Origin: Thermococcus sp. | GTDB taxonomy: Archaea; Methanobacteriota_B; Thermococci; Thermococcales; Thermococcaceae | Assembly (NCBI RefSeq): GCF_015521605.1 | Contig: NZ_WANV01000030.1 | Location: 62,001 to 126,000 of the forward strand | Length of the DNA stretch: 64,000 bases | Direction of reading: 5' to 3' | Shown here: in pieces, positions 1 to 7,407 of the stretch | Layout of the letters: the number at the start of each line of letters is the position of its first letter | Numbering within the stretch: the stretch's first letter is position 1 | Translations under genes and position numbers: made by a program | Notes under the pieces: model-generated | The model's database searches: none | Seen by the model: the letters and a program-made list of their open reading frames with translations, nothing else | What the model was told of the DNA's origin: nothing

Positions 1-345
1 ATAATACGGGACTCCAAGCCTCTCCGCAATGGCCTTGGTTACCAAATACTGGGACTCCCTAAAGAGGAAGTACCCGTTCAGATAATCCACCTGACTCTTG
101 GCCTTAAGCTCAAGGAGCGCCTGGAGCTTCCGCGAAGCGTAATCGTAAATCACCGAGTCCACGTCAAACGCTCCGAGTCGCCAGTAATCCACCTCCCGCT
201 GTGCACTCCTCAGAACGCTGGAGAATTTACTTCTCACTCTCGCCTCCAACACCTGGTTTTCCAGGTAGTCAAACGCCTTTTCAGGGTCGCATTCCTTATA
301 CATCGTCTTCCTGTTCCCACGCCTCGGCCACCGCTCCTTACTCAT
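1..345 (-). CDS. Possible PD-(D/E)XK-type nuclease, cut by the window edge
   Basis: Reverse-strand reading starts at an ATG at 345 that overlaps the stop of the upstream gene (ATGA) and stays open to the window edge, giving about 115 residues. The visible part is rich in charged residues and contains a D-x-D stretch followed by an LELK motif and then SQYL, an arrangement resembling the D...ExK...Q core of PD-(D/E)XK nucleases. That similarity is by eye only. It is the last gene visible in the minus-strand run of the element and may continue well to the left. Confidence 0.55.
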   Translation of the reverse strand, partial: MSKERWPRRGNRKTMYKECDPEKAFDYLENQVLEARVRSKFSSVLRSAQREVDYWRLGAFDVDSVIYDYASRKLQALLELKAKSQVDYLNGYFLFRESQYLVTKAIAERLGVPYY

Positions 346-581
346 GAAAACCACCTTCCCAAAATCTTGGCCACCTCATCTTCAAGAGAAAGAAACGAAA
401 GCCTCACAGGCACCGGATTGAGAATAAAAATCGAAGCGAACGGCCAGCCGTACTCACCCATTTCCTCTAAGGCCTTGGACTCCGCATGCTCAAGGTCAGG
501 CTCGAGGTAAATACCGAGAGCATCACCTTCAAGGTTCATGACTTCCCTCCTGTCCCTGCCAAAAATGACGTAGTAAATCAT
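342..581 (-). CDS. Small hypothetical protein of the integrated element
   Basis: A 79-residue acidic protein that I do not recognise. It begins MIYYVIFGRDRREV and has a central glutamate-rich helix. It is coupled to both neighbours by ATGA overlaps, so it is almost certainly translated as part of the minus-strand operon. No signal peptide or membrane segment is visible. Confidence 0.6.
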   Translation of the reverse strand: MIYYVIFGRDRREVMNLEGDALGIYLEPDLEHAESKALEEMGEYGWPFASIFILNPVPVRLSFLSLEDEVAKILGRWFS

Positions 582-790
582 CCCAGGATCACCCCTTCAG
601 GAAAGCTCTCCCTCACAAGCCTGAGCGCATCGGCCGGCACGTAGAGGACGAGCTTTATCTTCTCGCCTTCCAGTTCAATGTTGGCCACTTGAACAGGAAT
701 CAGGGTTCTTAATTCATCCACCTTCTCCAGAGCCTGGCTGAACTCCTTGAGCCTCTCAAGTTCAAAATAAGTGATTAATAGCGGCATCAT
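578..790 (-). CDS. Small hypothetical protein of the integrated element
   Basis: A 70-residue protein of unknown function with an alternating strand/helix pattern (ITYFELERLKEF, VANIELEGEKIKLVLYVP). The start overlaps the upstream stop as ATGATG, so either of two adjacent ATG codons could be used. Its stop overlaps the start of the next gene, pointing to coupled translation. Confidence 0.6.
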   Translation of the reverse strand: MMPLLITYFELERLKEFSQALEKVDELRTLIPVQVANIELEGEKIKLVLYVPADALRLVRESFPEGVILG

Positions 791-1086
791 TCATCACCTT
801 CAATCTTCTCATACCCAATAACTTCACCATCAGCATCCTTCTTCGGGATGAAGGCTCCGAGGAAAATCGCGTCATCGTCCGGGAAAACTACGGGTTGTCT
901 TTTCTTGCGGGAGACTCCGAGGTACATTGTGACTTCTTCAATGTCCTCAATGCAGTACCCGAGGTCTCTCATGATGAGCACCACCAGATCCCCGCCGGAT
1001 TTCACTCCCGCGAGTGCCTTGAACCTGAATGTCTTGCCGTCCTTGGTCCTGACTTCCCAGCCGTTCCAGTACCTGACGGGGAGCAT
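787..1086 (-). CDS. Small hypothetical protein of the integrated element
   Basis: A 99-residue protein of unknown function starting MLPVRYWNGWEV. The first half looks like a beta-sheet domain (WEVRTKDGKTFRFKA) and the middle has the motif GDLVVLIMRDLGYCIEDIEE. A GTG one codon upstream is an alternative start. The start overlaps the stop of the upstream gene (TGATG). Confidence 0.6.
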   Translation of the reverse strand: MLPVRYWNGWEVRTKDGKTFRFKALAGVKSGGDLVVLIMRDLGYCIEDIEEVTMYLGVSRKKRQPVVFPDDDAIFLGAFIPKKDADGEVIGYEKIEGDE

Positions 1087-1352
1087 CACGACTCTCCCCT
1101 TATGGCTGTATAATCGATCCCAGAAACCTGGAACTCAAGCTCAGGATAAGCCTCGTAAAACTCCTTCTCCTCCTTCATTTTCTCGAATATCTCTGGTGGA
1201 TTGCTCTTAATGAAAAGCTCGATGTGGCTGTCGCTCCAATCCCTGAGCCTCCTGGCGATTTCAGCCGGGTAACCCATCTTCCTGAGCCTCTGGTAAATCT
1301 CCCTGCGCTCCTCCTTAGTGCGCAGTTCCTTATACCAGATCGTAGGCATCAT
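1086..1352 (-). CDS. Small hypothetical protein, basic N-terminus
   Basis: An 88-residue protein of unknown function. The N-terminal 45 residues are basic and helical (RTKEERREIYQRLRKMGY, then a second helix ending RRLRDW), reminiscent of a small helical DNA- or protein-binding module. The C-terminal half is acidic. A GGGGTGATGA ribosome binding site precedes the ATG at 1352. Confidence 0.6.
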   Translation of the reverse strand: MMPTIWYKELRTKEERREIYQRLRKMGYPAEIARRLRDWSDSHIELFIKSNPPEIFEKMKEEKEFYEAYPELEFQVSGIDYTAIRGES

Positions 1353-1355
1353 TCA

Positions 1356-1661
1356 TCACCCCACCACTTTCATCAGGCCGTTGAGGGTGGCCTGTTTTAC
1401 TGGCCTGGGAAAATAGGCTCTCAACTCGTTCCTCAGCTCGTCCCCGTGAAGGACTTGGAGTAATGAGATCTCTGCGTTCTCGATGATGCCTTGCTGGTAG
1501 GCTAAGGCGAGTTCCATGACCCGTGCTCTTGCTCCTGGCTGGAGTTCTCCCTTCTCTGCTCTCATGGCGTTCCAGAGCCAGAATGTAACCACTGCGTCCT
1601 CAAAGGAATTGTCAAGGAGGAGGTACTCCTCATCGCCAACGCGAGCGTAGAACTTCTTCAT
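1356..1661 (-). CDS. Small hypothetical helical protein
   Basis: A 101-residue protein, largely alpha-helical by its heptad-like hydrophobic spacing, of unknown function. The start overlaps the stop of the upstream gene as ATGA. No membrane segment or known motif is visible. Confidence 0.6.
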   Translation of the reverse strand: MKKFYARVGDEEYLLLDNSFEDAVVTFWLWNAMRAEKGELQPGARARVMELALAYQQGIIENAEISLLQVLHGDELRNELRAYFPRPVKQATLNGLMKVVG

Positions 1662-1849
1662 GCTCTCACCCTCCCGTAAAACCTGCGGACTGAGAAGCTC
1701 GAAAAAGGAAAGCTCTGCTTCACCATGAAGCGCGCCATTTCCTCGGCCTCTTCCTGCGTCTTGGCAAAAATGACGAACTTCCTGCTGACACTCCCGGTAA
1801 TCGTGACGAGCCAGGGTTTGACTACCGGAGGACGGCCGCGCTTCCTCAT
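1658..1849 (-). CDS. Small basic hypothetical protein
   Basis: A 63-residue basic protein starting MRKRGRPPVVKPWLV. I chose the ATG at 1849 because it follows GAGGGTGAG, whereas the longer frame back to 1936 would overlap the preceding gene by about 70 bases. The RKRGRPP start resembles an AT-hook-like basic patch, and the rest has a strand-helix-strand pattern, so nucleic-acid binding is possible. Function unknown. Confidence 0.55.
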   Translation of the reverse strand: MRKRGRPPVVKPWLVTITGSVSRKFVIFAKTQEEAEEMARFMVKQSFPFSSFSVRRFYGRVRA

Positions 1850-1862
1850 GCTCTCACCCTCT

Positions 1863-2228
1863 TTACGGACACGGCTGCCTGAATTCCCCAGCGTCCTCAT
1901 CCCAGCACCCAGTTTCAGGCTCTCGCTCTCCCTCAACCCTCTCCAGAAGCTTCAAGCTCCCACGCCAGGCGTCAACCTTCCCGTCCCTGATGTAAATCCA
2001 GCCAAGCTGCTCAGCGCCGGGGAGGAGAGTAATGAGCTTCTCGAACTCCTCAAGGTTCTTAATGTCATATTCCCACGGGTGGCCGTCGGCCTCCTTAGTC
2101 CAGACCTCCAGGATCAGGCCATTCTCACCCTCACGATTCACGTCCACGCGGATCGTCGTGACGTTCTCAAGGTTGTGGACGTTCACAAAACCCCCCACAG
2201 AGTCCTCAACAATCAGCCAGGCGCTCAT
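1863..2228 (-). CDS. Small hypothetical acidic protein
   Basis: A 121-residue acidic protein starting MSAWLIVEDSVGGFV. The ATG at 2228 overlaps the stop of the upstream gene (ATGA), which fixes the start; a longer open frame upstream is ignored. The body alternates short strands and helices (TTIRVDVNREGENGLILEVW). No recognisable family. Confidence 0.58.
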   Translation of the reverse strand: MSAWLIVEDSVGGFVNVHNLENVTTIRVDVNREGENGLILEVWTKEADGHPWEYDIKNLEEFEKLITLLPGAEQLGWIYIRDGKVDAWRGSLKLLERVEGEREPETGCWDEDAGEFRQPCP

Positions 2229-2425
2229 GCTCCAACCCCCTTCAAGGCCTTCAGAACAAGCTTCACCTGATCCTTCTCCAGCCACCTGAACTCGTACCCC
2301 GTGTCAGTCTTCACCAGAGCGCGCTTCCTTGCCACGTTCACAGAAACCAACTCTCCCCGCTTTATTCCCAAGTCCGAGGCTGTAATCCCAGCCTCCTCCA
2401 GCACCCGAGCCTTCAACACCTGCAT
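2225..2425 (-). CDS. Small hypothetical protein
   Basis: A 66-residue basic protein starting MQVLKARVLEEAGI, chosen because GGGAGGGTTGAAA precedes this ATG; an ATG two codons upstream is possible. The middle reads like a small beta-barrel (GELVSVNVARKRALVKTD). Function unknown. Confidence 0.55.
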   Translation of the reverse strand: MQVLKARVLEEAGITASDLGIKRGELVSVNVARKRALVKTDTGYEFRWLEKDQVKLVLKALKGVGA

Positions 2426-2427
2426 TT

Positions 2428-2583
2428 TCAACCCTCCCTTTCGAGTTTCTCCAGGTAGTACTCCGGGGAGACAAGCCAGCCACCCCGGTCAAAAACGAAA
2501 TCCACTTCGCGGAGCTTCCTTCTCGCCGCTTCCACGTCCCGTTTCGCCAGCTCAAACAACTCAGACTCGGAGAGGAGACGCAT
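2428..2583 (-). CDS. 51-residue hypothetical protein
   Basis: A short open frame starting MRLLSESELFELAKRDVEAA and ending with a tyrosine-rich tail (WLVSPEYYLEKLEREG). It fills the space between two better-supported genes on the same strand, with its stop just before the next start, so it fits the operon. Function unknown. Confidence 0.5.
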   Translation of the reverse strand: MRLLSESELFELAKRDVEAARRKLREVDFVFDRGGWLVSPEYYLEKLEREG

Positions 2584-2588
2584 CGCTC

Positions 2589-3197
2589 TCACTCTCCCTC
2601 AAAACGAATAGACCGAATAATCACATCAACCTCCAAAACAACCCGAACCCGAGCACCATCACTCAGAACAAGACTAACTGAAGGCCTTTCCCCGTCCTCA
2701 GAAACTTCTTCCTCGCCGTCCCCTTCCTCGTCCTCTTCGTCTTCCCCGCCATCATCGTAGTGATTATTTCGGAATTGGGATTTTATCTTCCATTCTAATT
2801 CCTCAGCTTCTTCAATCACAGCATTGGCATATTCTTCATCTTCGAGGATACGTATAGCCTCGTCATAAATCTCTTCTCTGAGTTTGAATCCGCCATTGCA
2901 ATTTTCCACTAAATATGAGAGAAGATGTTGGTTGTATCCGTAAACGGTTCCCTCTGCATAGCCATATTTTTCGCGTAGGTAGTTCTCAAGTGCATTCCAA
3001 GTTGTAGGTTTGTTGCCATTGTAAACAAAGAATAGGACAGACCTTGCCGTCACGAGTGTTGAGGATTTAACGTAGCCAACTGTCCAGTGGCTGTTGAATC
3101 TTTTCTGGCGCAATACCTCTCTAAAAACCAAAGAGCGCAAGGCTTTCACTGTAGTCCCCCCAATGTCGGGGAAATCTATCCATTCTTTCCACTCCAT
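2589..3197 (-). CDS. Hypothetical protein with acidic tail, first gene of the element operon
   Basis: A 202-residue protein starting MEWKEWIDFPDIGG. The first 130 residues are helical with two segments that could be helix-turn-helix-like (TTVKALRSLVFREVLRQ and NALENYLREKY). The rest holds a strongly acidic stretch (DDGGEDEEDEEGDGEEE) followed by a short beta-rich tail. I chose the ATG at 3197 because GGTGAT precedes it; a longer frame to 3308 would run through the regulatory repeats upstream. It heads the minus-strand run and is divergent from the AbrB-like gene, a position typical of a replication or regulatory protein, but nothing proves this. Confidence 0.55.
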   Translation of the reverse strand: MEWKEWIDFPDIGGTTVKALRSLVFREVLRQKRFNSHWTVGYVKSSTLVTARSVLFFVYNGNKPTTWNALENYLREKYGYAEGTVYGYNQHLLSYLVENCNGGFKLREEIYDEAIRILEDEEYANAVIEEAEELEWKIKSQFRNNHYDDGGEDEEDEEGDGEEEVSEDGERPSVSLVLSDGARVRVVLEVDVIIRSIRFEGE

Positions 3198-3374
3198 TTT
3201 GGCATCACCACGTCGAACTATATCGAAAAAACGTCGTTTTTGATACATAAAAAGTTTGCCGTCAGTAATTCGACATAATTTATACGATTTAAGTCGTTTT
3301 TTCGACATAACTTACACAATGCTTATAAGAATGTCGTATTTAAGACAAAATAGAGAGATATAACGGTGATAAGC
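3198..3374. promoter_or_regulatory. Divergent promoter region with repeated operator-like sites
   Basis: The space between the minus-strand operon and the AbrB-like gene is AT-rich. TTCGACATAA occurs twice in the same orientation at 3269-3278 and 3301-3310, exactly 32 bases (about three helical turns) apart. Between them is a near-palindrome ACGATTTAAGTCGT, and a related GTCGTATTTAAGAC follows at about 3333. A TATA-like GCTTATAAG at about 3321 would serve the plus-strand gene. The arrangement suggests autoregulation by the adjacent DNA-binding protein. Confidence 0.5.
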
Positions 3375-3596
3375 ATGCCGAGGCCTAAAAAGATAGATTA
3401 TACAAAACTAAAGTTTGAGCCGTTGAATGTGGAACTAAAGCTTAGAATAGGAAAAGAGGGGAGGATTATAATCCCAGGTCCAATAAGAGACATGTATGGA
3501 CTCGACGAGGGAAAAGCAGTCCTGATTAAAATACTTGGAGTGGCTGAGATTACTAAAGATGCTTACAAGGACTCAAAATCCGCTAAGGGGAAGTGA
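3375..3596 (+). CDS. AbrB/SpoVT-family DNA-binding protein
   Basis: A 73-residue protein whose middle (LRIGKEGRIIIPGPIRDMYG followed by LDEGKAVLIKI) matches the swapped-hairpin AbrB/SpoVT fold: a beta-hairpin, the R-I-I-I-P turn, a short helix and a final strand. These are dimeric DNA-binding proteins used as regulators, antitoxins or plasmid partition factors. The start at 3375 is set by GGTGAT 5 bases upstream; a GTG at 3366 is the alternative. It sits between operator-like repeats upstream and a repeat array downstream, so it probably binds one or both. Confidence 0.75.
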   Translation: MPRPKKIDYTKLKFEPLNVELKLRIGKEGRIIIPGPIRDMYGLDEGKAVLIKILGVAEITKDAYKDSKSAKGK

Positions 3597-3634
3597 GTTT
3601 TAGGCCGGATGAGATTTGAGGTCGATTTTGTTTC

Positions 3635-4030
3635 TTTTTTGTAATACACATTTTTCTGTGGGTGGAGTGCATTGAGAATTGATTTAGTTTTGTATTACAT
3701 TGTTCAATTTTGTGTTATTTATATTATATTTTTAATTTTGTATTACCTAATACTAACTAACTATTGGCATGTTCCTTTCCTGGCTTGAATGGTGTAATAC
3801 AAAATATTCTCATGTGCTTGTTTTTGTACTGCAGAAAGCTAAGTTTGTAGTGTGGCCTCAATCGGGACCTCTCAACTGAGAACTAATTTTGTGTTACATT
3901 TTAGAATTTTGTATGTTCTATATTACAAAATTAAAATCATAATATGTTATTTGTTTGTTAGTTATTCGTTGACTTCAACTCTGATTTTGTATTACAAAAT
4001 CTCACTCTTGCGAATTTTGTAATACAAAAA
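3635..4030. repeat. AT-rich iteron-like array (TTTTGTATTACA), possible origin or partition site
   Basis: The gene-free stretch 3597-4131 contains about ten copies or close variants of TTTTGTATTACA in both orientations. Clear ones lie at about 3688-3700, 3736-3747, 3793-3804 (inverted), 3887-3899, 3985-4000 and 4015-4029; weaker ones are at 3635, 3708, 3905 and 3921. The last two are near-perfect palindromes with arms TTTTGTA and TACAAAA. Repeated palindromic sites in AT-rich DNA beside a small DNA-binding protein are typical of plasmid origins, centromere-like partition sites or a multi-copy operator. Confidence 0.65.
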
Positions 4031-4131
4031 AGGATCTGTTCTCACTGTCCCCTGCAAATCAATGTTTTCTCTCTTTGGCGGGGGTTGGGGTTGTACCAGT
4101 GGAGTGAGGCTTGGCTCCTCGCGTGGGGGTT

Positions 4132-4344
4132 TTATTGTTTTTTGTTTAGGTACATTGCGATGAGTGCGAGGAGGAGGAATATTGCGACGAGTGCCGCGAA
4201 GTCGCGTTCTTCTTCGGCGATTTTCTTCTCTTTTTCAAGGATTTCTATGAGTTCTTGAGCTTCTTCGGGGGTGAGTGTTCCTTTTTGGAGTTTTTCGGTT
4301 AGTTCTCTTCGTCTTTGGACTTCTTCGGGTGTTAGTTTGCTCAT
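4132..4344 (-). CDS. Small C-terminally anchored membrane protein
   Basis: A 70-residue protein with a charged helical N-terminal part, including two LTPEE segments that look like short helix caps, and one C-terminal membrane span (FAALVAIFLLLALIAMYL) followed by NKKQ. This predicts a tail-anchored protein with its helical part in the cytoplasm. It is coupled by ATGA overlap to the coiled-coil membrane protein upstream, so the two probably work together. Function unknown. Confidence 0.6.
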   Translation of the reverse strand: MSKLTPEEVQRRRELTEKLQKGTLTPEEAQELIEILEKEKKIAEEERDFAALVAIFLLLALIAMYLNKKQ

Positions 4345-4679
4345 TGTTCTCGGCCTCCTTGAATTTGTCTTTTCTCGAAGTCTGCAAGTTCTTTTTGGAT
4401 CAGGGTCACGAGTTGTTGGGGTAGGTCTTGAAGGTTTTGTTCTACTCTGGCGGTTCTTTCTTTTAGGTCTCTTATGTCTTGGTCTATGTCTTTGAGGTGT
4501 TGGTCTATGGTGTCAAAGCGCTTTTCGATGTTGTCGAAGCGTTTTTCAAAGTCGGTGTTTATTTTGTTTTCCGCTACTCCAATCCTGCTGTATATGTTCA
4601 TTAGGAGTTGGAGGAAGTGTATTGTGACTCCGACTGTTACGCCTGCCACTATGTACCCGACCCAGTACTCAAGGCTCAT
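4341..4679 (-). CDS. N-terminally anchored coiled-coil protein
   Basis: A 112-residue protein with one N-terminal membrane span (YIVAGVTVGVTIHFLQLLM) and a long coiled coil with a repeating pattern (FEKRFDNIEKRFDTIDQHL, then DIDQDIRDLKERTARVEQNL). The ATG at 4679 follows GGTGA and is preferred over one four codons upstream. The topology mirrors that of its downstream partner. Such short spanin- or stalk-like membrane proteins are common in archaeal viruses and plasmids; function unknown. Confidence 0.6.
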   Translation of the reverse strand: MSLEYWVGYIVAGVTVGVTIHFLQLLMNIYSRIGVAENKINTDFEKRFDNIEKRFDTIDQHLKDIDQDIRDLKERTARVEQNLQDLPQQLVTLIQKELADFEKRQIQGGREQ

Positions 4680-4863
4680 TAGGTTCACCAAGGTTGTTTA
4701 AGATGGACTTTCTAAAAAAGTTGTTTCTCGTAAGGCTTGACTCCTCGCGTGTGGGGTTTCTTTTTCTTCCGTTAGGTTTTTGGTGGATATCGGATAGTTC
4801 TGGTCTTTTATGGCCATTTTTGGCCAGTTAATTTTTTAGCTATTATATAGTATATACCTCTTG

Positions 4864-5451
4864 ATGAGTATGGAGCAGACTAAGGTTGTATCTAAAGATC
4901 TGGACAATTGGGGTGTTGCGTTCGGGACGTTGGGTAAGGTTATTCTGTACTTTCTGTGGAGCACGATCTTGACATTTATAGTCACGCTCCCAGCTTTAGG
5001 GGTTCTCTACCTCGTAGGTGTCCCTCGGGAGTTTTATGTCACGGCCTTCGTGGGTTATGTGGTGTTTAACTTCTCGGTGACTCTAAAGAAGCTCTGGGAG
5101 ATTAAGAAGGCTATTGAAGAGTCCGGAGCGTCGGTGAGGGTGTTGTTCTTAGTTGCGTTCTTAGTTCTAAATGTTATCTTCGTAGTTTACCCTGTTATTA
5201 GCTGGTTTGTGACTCGGTGGGTGGGTCTGGAGATTGCAGTGTGGATGCCGTTCTTCCTGATGTGGTGGGAGGTTAGTGTAATCTCTGGGAAGAATGAGGT
5301 CTTGAAGTATTTTACCGTTACTTGGCTCTTGGTGCTGGTGCTTAAGGCAGTTGATAAAGTGCTGAGGGTCTCTGCAAAGGCAGAGATGCGGACTGCGATG
5401 TCTCCAGTAGCAGTTATAATTACCATACTTGTTGCATTTATTAGGAAATGA
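4864..5451 (+). CDS. Multi-spanning membrane protein of the element
   Basis: A 195-residue hydrophobic protein with about five to six membrane spans, for example ILYFLWSTILTFIVTLPALG and LFLVAFLVLNVIFVVYPVIS. An AT-rich TATA-like stretch (TATTATATAGTATATA) lies just upstream with no ribosome binding site, so the message is probably leaderless. No transporter or enzyme motif is visible. It is oriented opposite to the flanking small membrane genes. Confidence 0.6.
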   Translation: MSMEQTKVVSKDLDNWGVAFGTLGKVILYFLWSTILTFIVTLPALGVLYLVGVPREFYVTAFVGYVVFNFSVTLKKLWEIKKAIEESGASVRVLFLVAFLVLNVIFVVYPVISWFVTRWVGLEIAVWMPFFLMWWEVSVISGKNEVLKYFTVTWLLVLVLKAVDKVLRVSAKAEMRTAMSPVAVIITILVAFIRK

Positions 5452-5707
5452 GGGGATTGCTTGGCGAGTACCAGCACCGGGATTTCCAGTATGACCCTAA
5501 AAATGTCAATAGGGACATTGTTTCCGCATATTTGTGGATACCAACTATTGTGACCACGCTATAGACAAAGACGGTGAGAAACAATCCCAACATGACTTCC
5601 ACAGTGTGCTTCTTAGCGTTCTTTTTGTTCATCTCTTTTTCATATTCCTGGGTTGCAGGATCAAAAGGATTATAATCTCTAAGTCTATCCTCTTGGTGAG
5701 GACTCAT
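5441..5707 (-). CDS. Small single-span membrane protein
   Basis: An 88-residue protein with a charged N-terminal part and one central membrane span (VEVMLGLFLTVFVYSVVTIV). Its 3' end overlaps that of the convergent membrane-protein gene by 11 bases. An internal ATG giving MNKKNAKKH is a possible shorter start. Function unknown. Confidence 0.5.
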   Translation of the reverse strand: MSPHQEDRLRDYNPFDPATQEYEKEMNKKNAKKHTVEVMLGLFLTVFVYSVVTIVGIHKYAETMSLLTFLGSYWKSRCWYSPSNPLIS

Positions 5708-5980
5708 GGCAGATTAACCCCCGAGTTTGTGTTTTCTTTAATTTCTTACATGGAGTTACCCTTTTAAGTTTAATGTGAGAAATGGTTGGATATTTCGTCA
5801 TCTGTCGTTCCAGGCGTCGCAGTCCTGGTCGAGATCTGGAAAGGACCAGAGCAAAAAGAAGACAGGAGAAGGCTTTTTTAGTGCACATAAAAGAGCATCA
5901 CGACAGGCGTCGATTGATGGCTGTTCAGTTCGGAAGGTTTTTAGGCCAAAAATTTATAAACATAATTGGGGGTTTTCGTC

Positions 5981-6388
5981 ATGGTAAAATCGTTTGGTGT
6001 GTCCGGACACTCCCAAGCGGGGGAGGAGGAGCAGGCCGGAGCGCGGAAGCGGAGGCGTCCGAGGCGCCTTTCACCGCGTCTGCACATCACGCTACCTCCG
6101 GAAGTGTACAGGAAGGCCAAGGAGCGCTGGGATAACGTGAGCCGAGTGGTCGCGAGCCTGCTTGAGGTGGCTTTGTCTGAGGATTTGACGGTTGAGGAGG
6201 TCGTGACGGCTGTAACGCTCCTTCGCAGGGGAGTGCTGGTCGTTGGGGAGCGCCGGGGTAGCCTAGCCTGGGAAGGCGCGGGACTCGAGATCCCGTGGGC
6301 GTCCGCCCACCAGGGTTCAAATCCCTGCCCCGGCGCCAAACTGCCGAGCCCGGGAGGGTCTCATTCCCTTCTTATTGAATCTTGGTAG
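5981..6388 (+). CDS. N-terminal fragment Int(N) of an SSV-type integrase
   Basis: The frame starts at ATG 5981, with a TATA box (TTTATAAA) at about 5951, so it is probably leaderless. Residues 30-65 (LHITLPPEVYRKAKERW, then SRVVASLLEVAL) resemble a ribbon-helix-helix module. The frame then reads through the whole tRNA-Ser gene, giving GLEIPWASAHQGSNPCPG, and stops in host DNA. This is how an SSV-type tyrosine recombinase is split when its gene carries the attachment site. The catalytic C-terminal half with the RHR-Y residues is missing and should lie at the other end of the element, so this fragment alone cannot excise it. Confidence 0.75.
   Translation: MVKSFGVSGHSQAGEEEQAGARKRRRPRRLSPRLHITLPPEVYRKAKERWDNVSRVVASLLEVALSEDLTVEEVVTAVTLLRRGVLVVGERRGSLAWEGAGLEIPWASAHQGSNPCPGAKLPSPGGSHSLLIESW
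6252..6338 (+). tRNA. tRNA-Ser (anticodon CGA)
   Basis: Acceptor stem GCCGGGG pairs with CCCCGGC, with discriminator G and an encoded CCA (6336-6338). The anticodon stem CGGGA/TCCCG holds loop CTCGAGA with CGA at 6286-6288. A long variable arm (GTGGGCGTCCGCCCAC) marks the class II serine tRNA. The T arm is AGGGTTCAAATCCCT. All stems pair well, so the gene should be functional despite serving as an integration site. Confidence 0.95.
6252..6338 (+). other. Attachment site (att) of the integrated element
   Basis: The integrase fragment and the tRNA share this DNA on the same strand with the element on the 5' side of the tRNA, so at least the 5' part of the tRNA must have been brought in by the element. 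The att core is therefore either the whole tRNA or a segment of it. The partner att copy is outside the window, so the exact crossover cannot be fixed. Confidence 0.65.
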
Positions 6389-6420
6389 CTCCTCTGGCAG
6401 GGATGGGAAAGAAAAGAGCT

Positions 6421-7311
<891 letters not shown>

Positions 7312-7407
7312 CTATCACCGGGATAAAAAGGCAGTATTTCCCCTTAAACCTTTCCACTCCGGGAAAAACCTTTTATTTAGTGCAGACCCTACCTCTACGG
7401 TGGGCCC

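Larger units (their letters stand above)
1..6338. mobile_element. Right part of an integrated virus or plasmid, ending at tRNA-Ser
   Basis: The stretch ends in an integrase N-terminal fragment that reads straight into a tRNA-Ser gene, the hallmark of an element integrated by an SSV-type (suicidal) integrase. The genes inside are short, mostly unrecognisable and coupled by ATGA overlaps, and change abruptly to conserved chromosomal genes after the tRNA. It includes an AbrB-like regulator, small membrane and coiled-coil proteins and a repeat array that could be an origin. The left end and the C-terminal integrase half are outside the window, so size and type (virus or plasmid) cannot be decided. 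Confidence 0.8.

Noticed and set aside
5685-5888. Minus-strand frame of 67 codons before the integrase
   Set aside because: Low-complexity, no ribosome binding site, overlaps the start of the neighbouring membrane gene. Not supported.
5782-6135. Arginine-rich frame of 117 codons upstream of and overlapping the integrase fragment
   Set aside because: The second half lies in the wrong frame of the integrase gene and the first half has no recognisable domain; composition looks like a shadow frame. The stretch 5708-5980 otherwise shows only the TATA box of the integrase.
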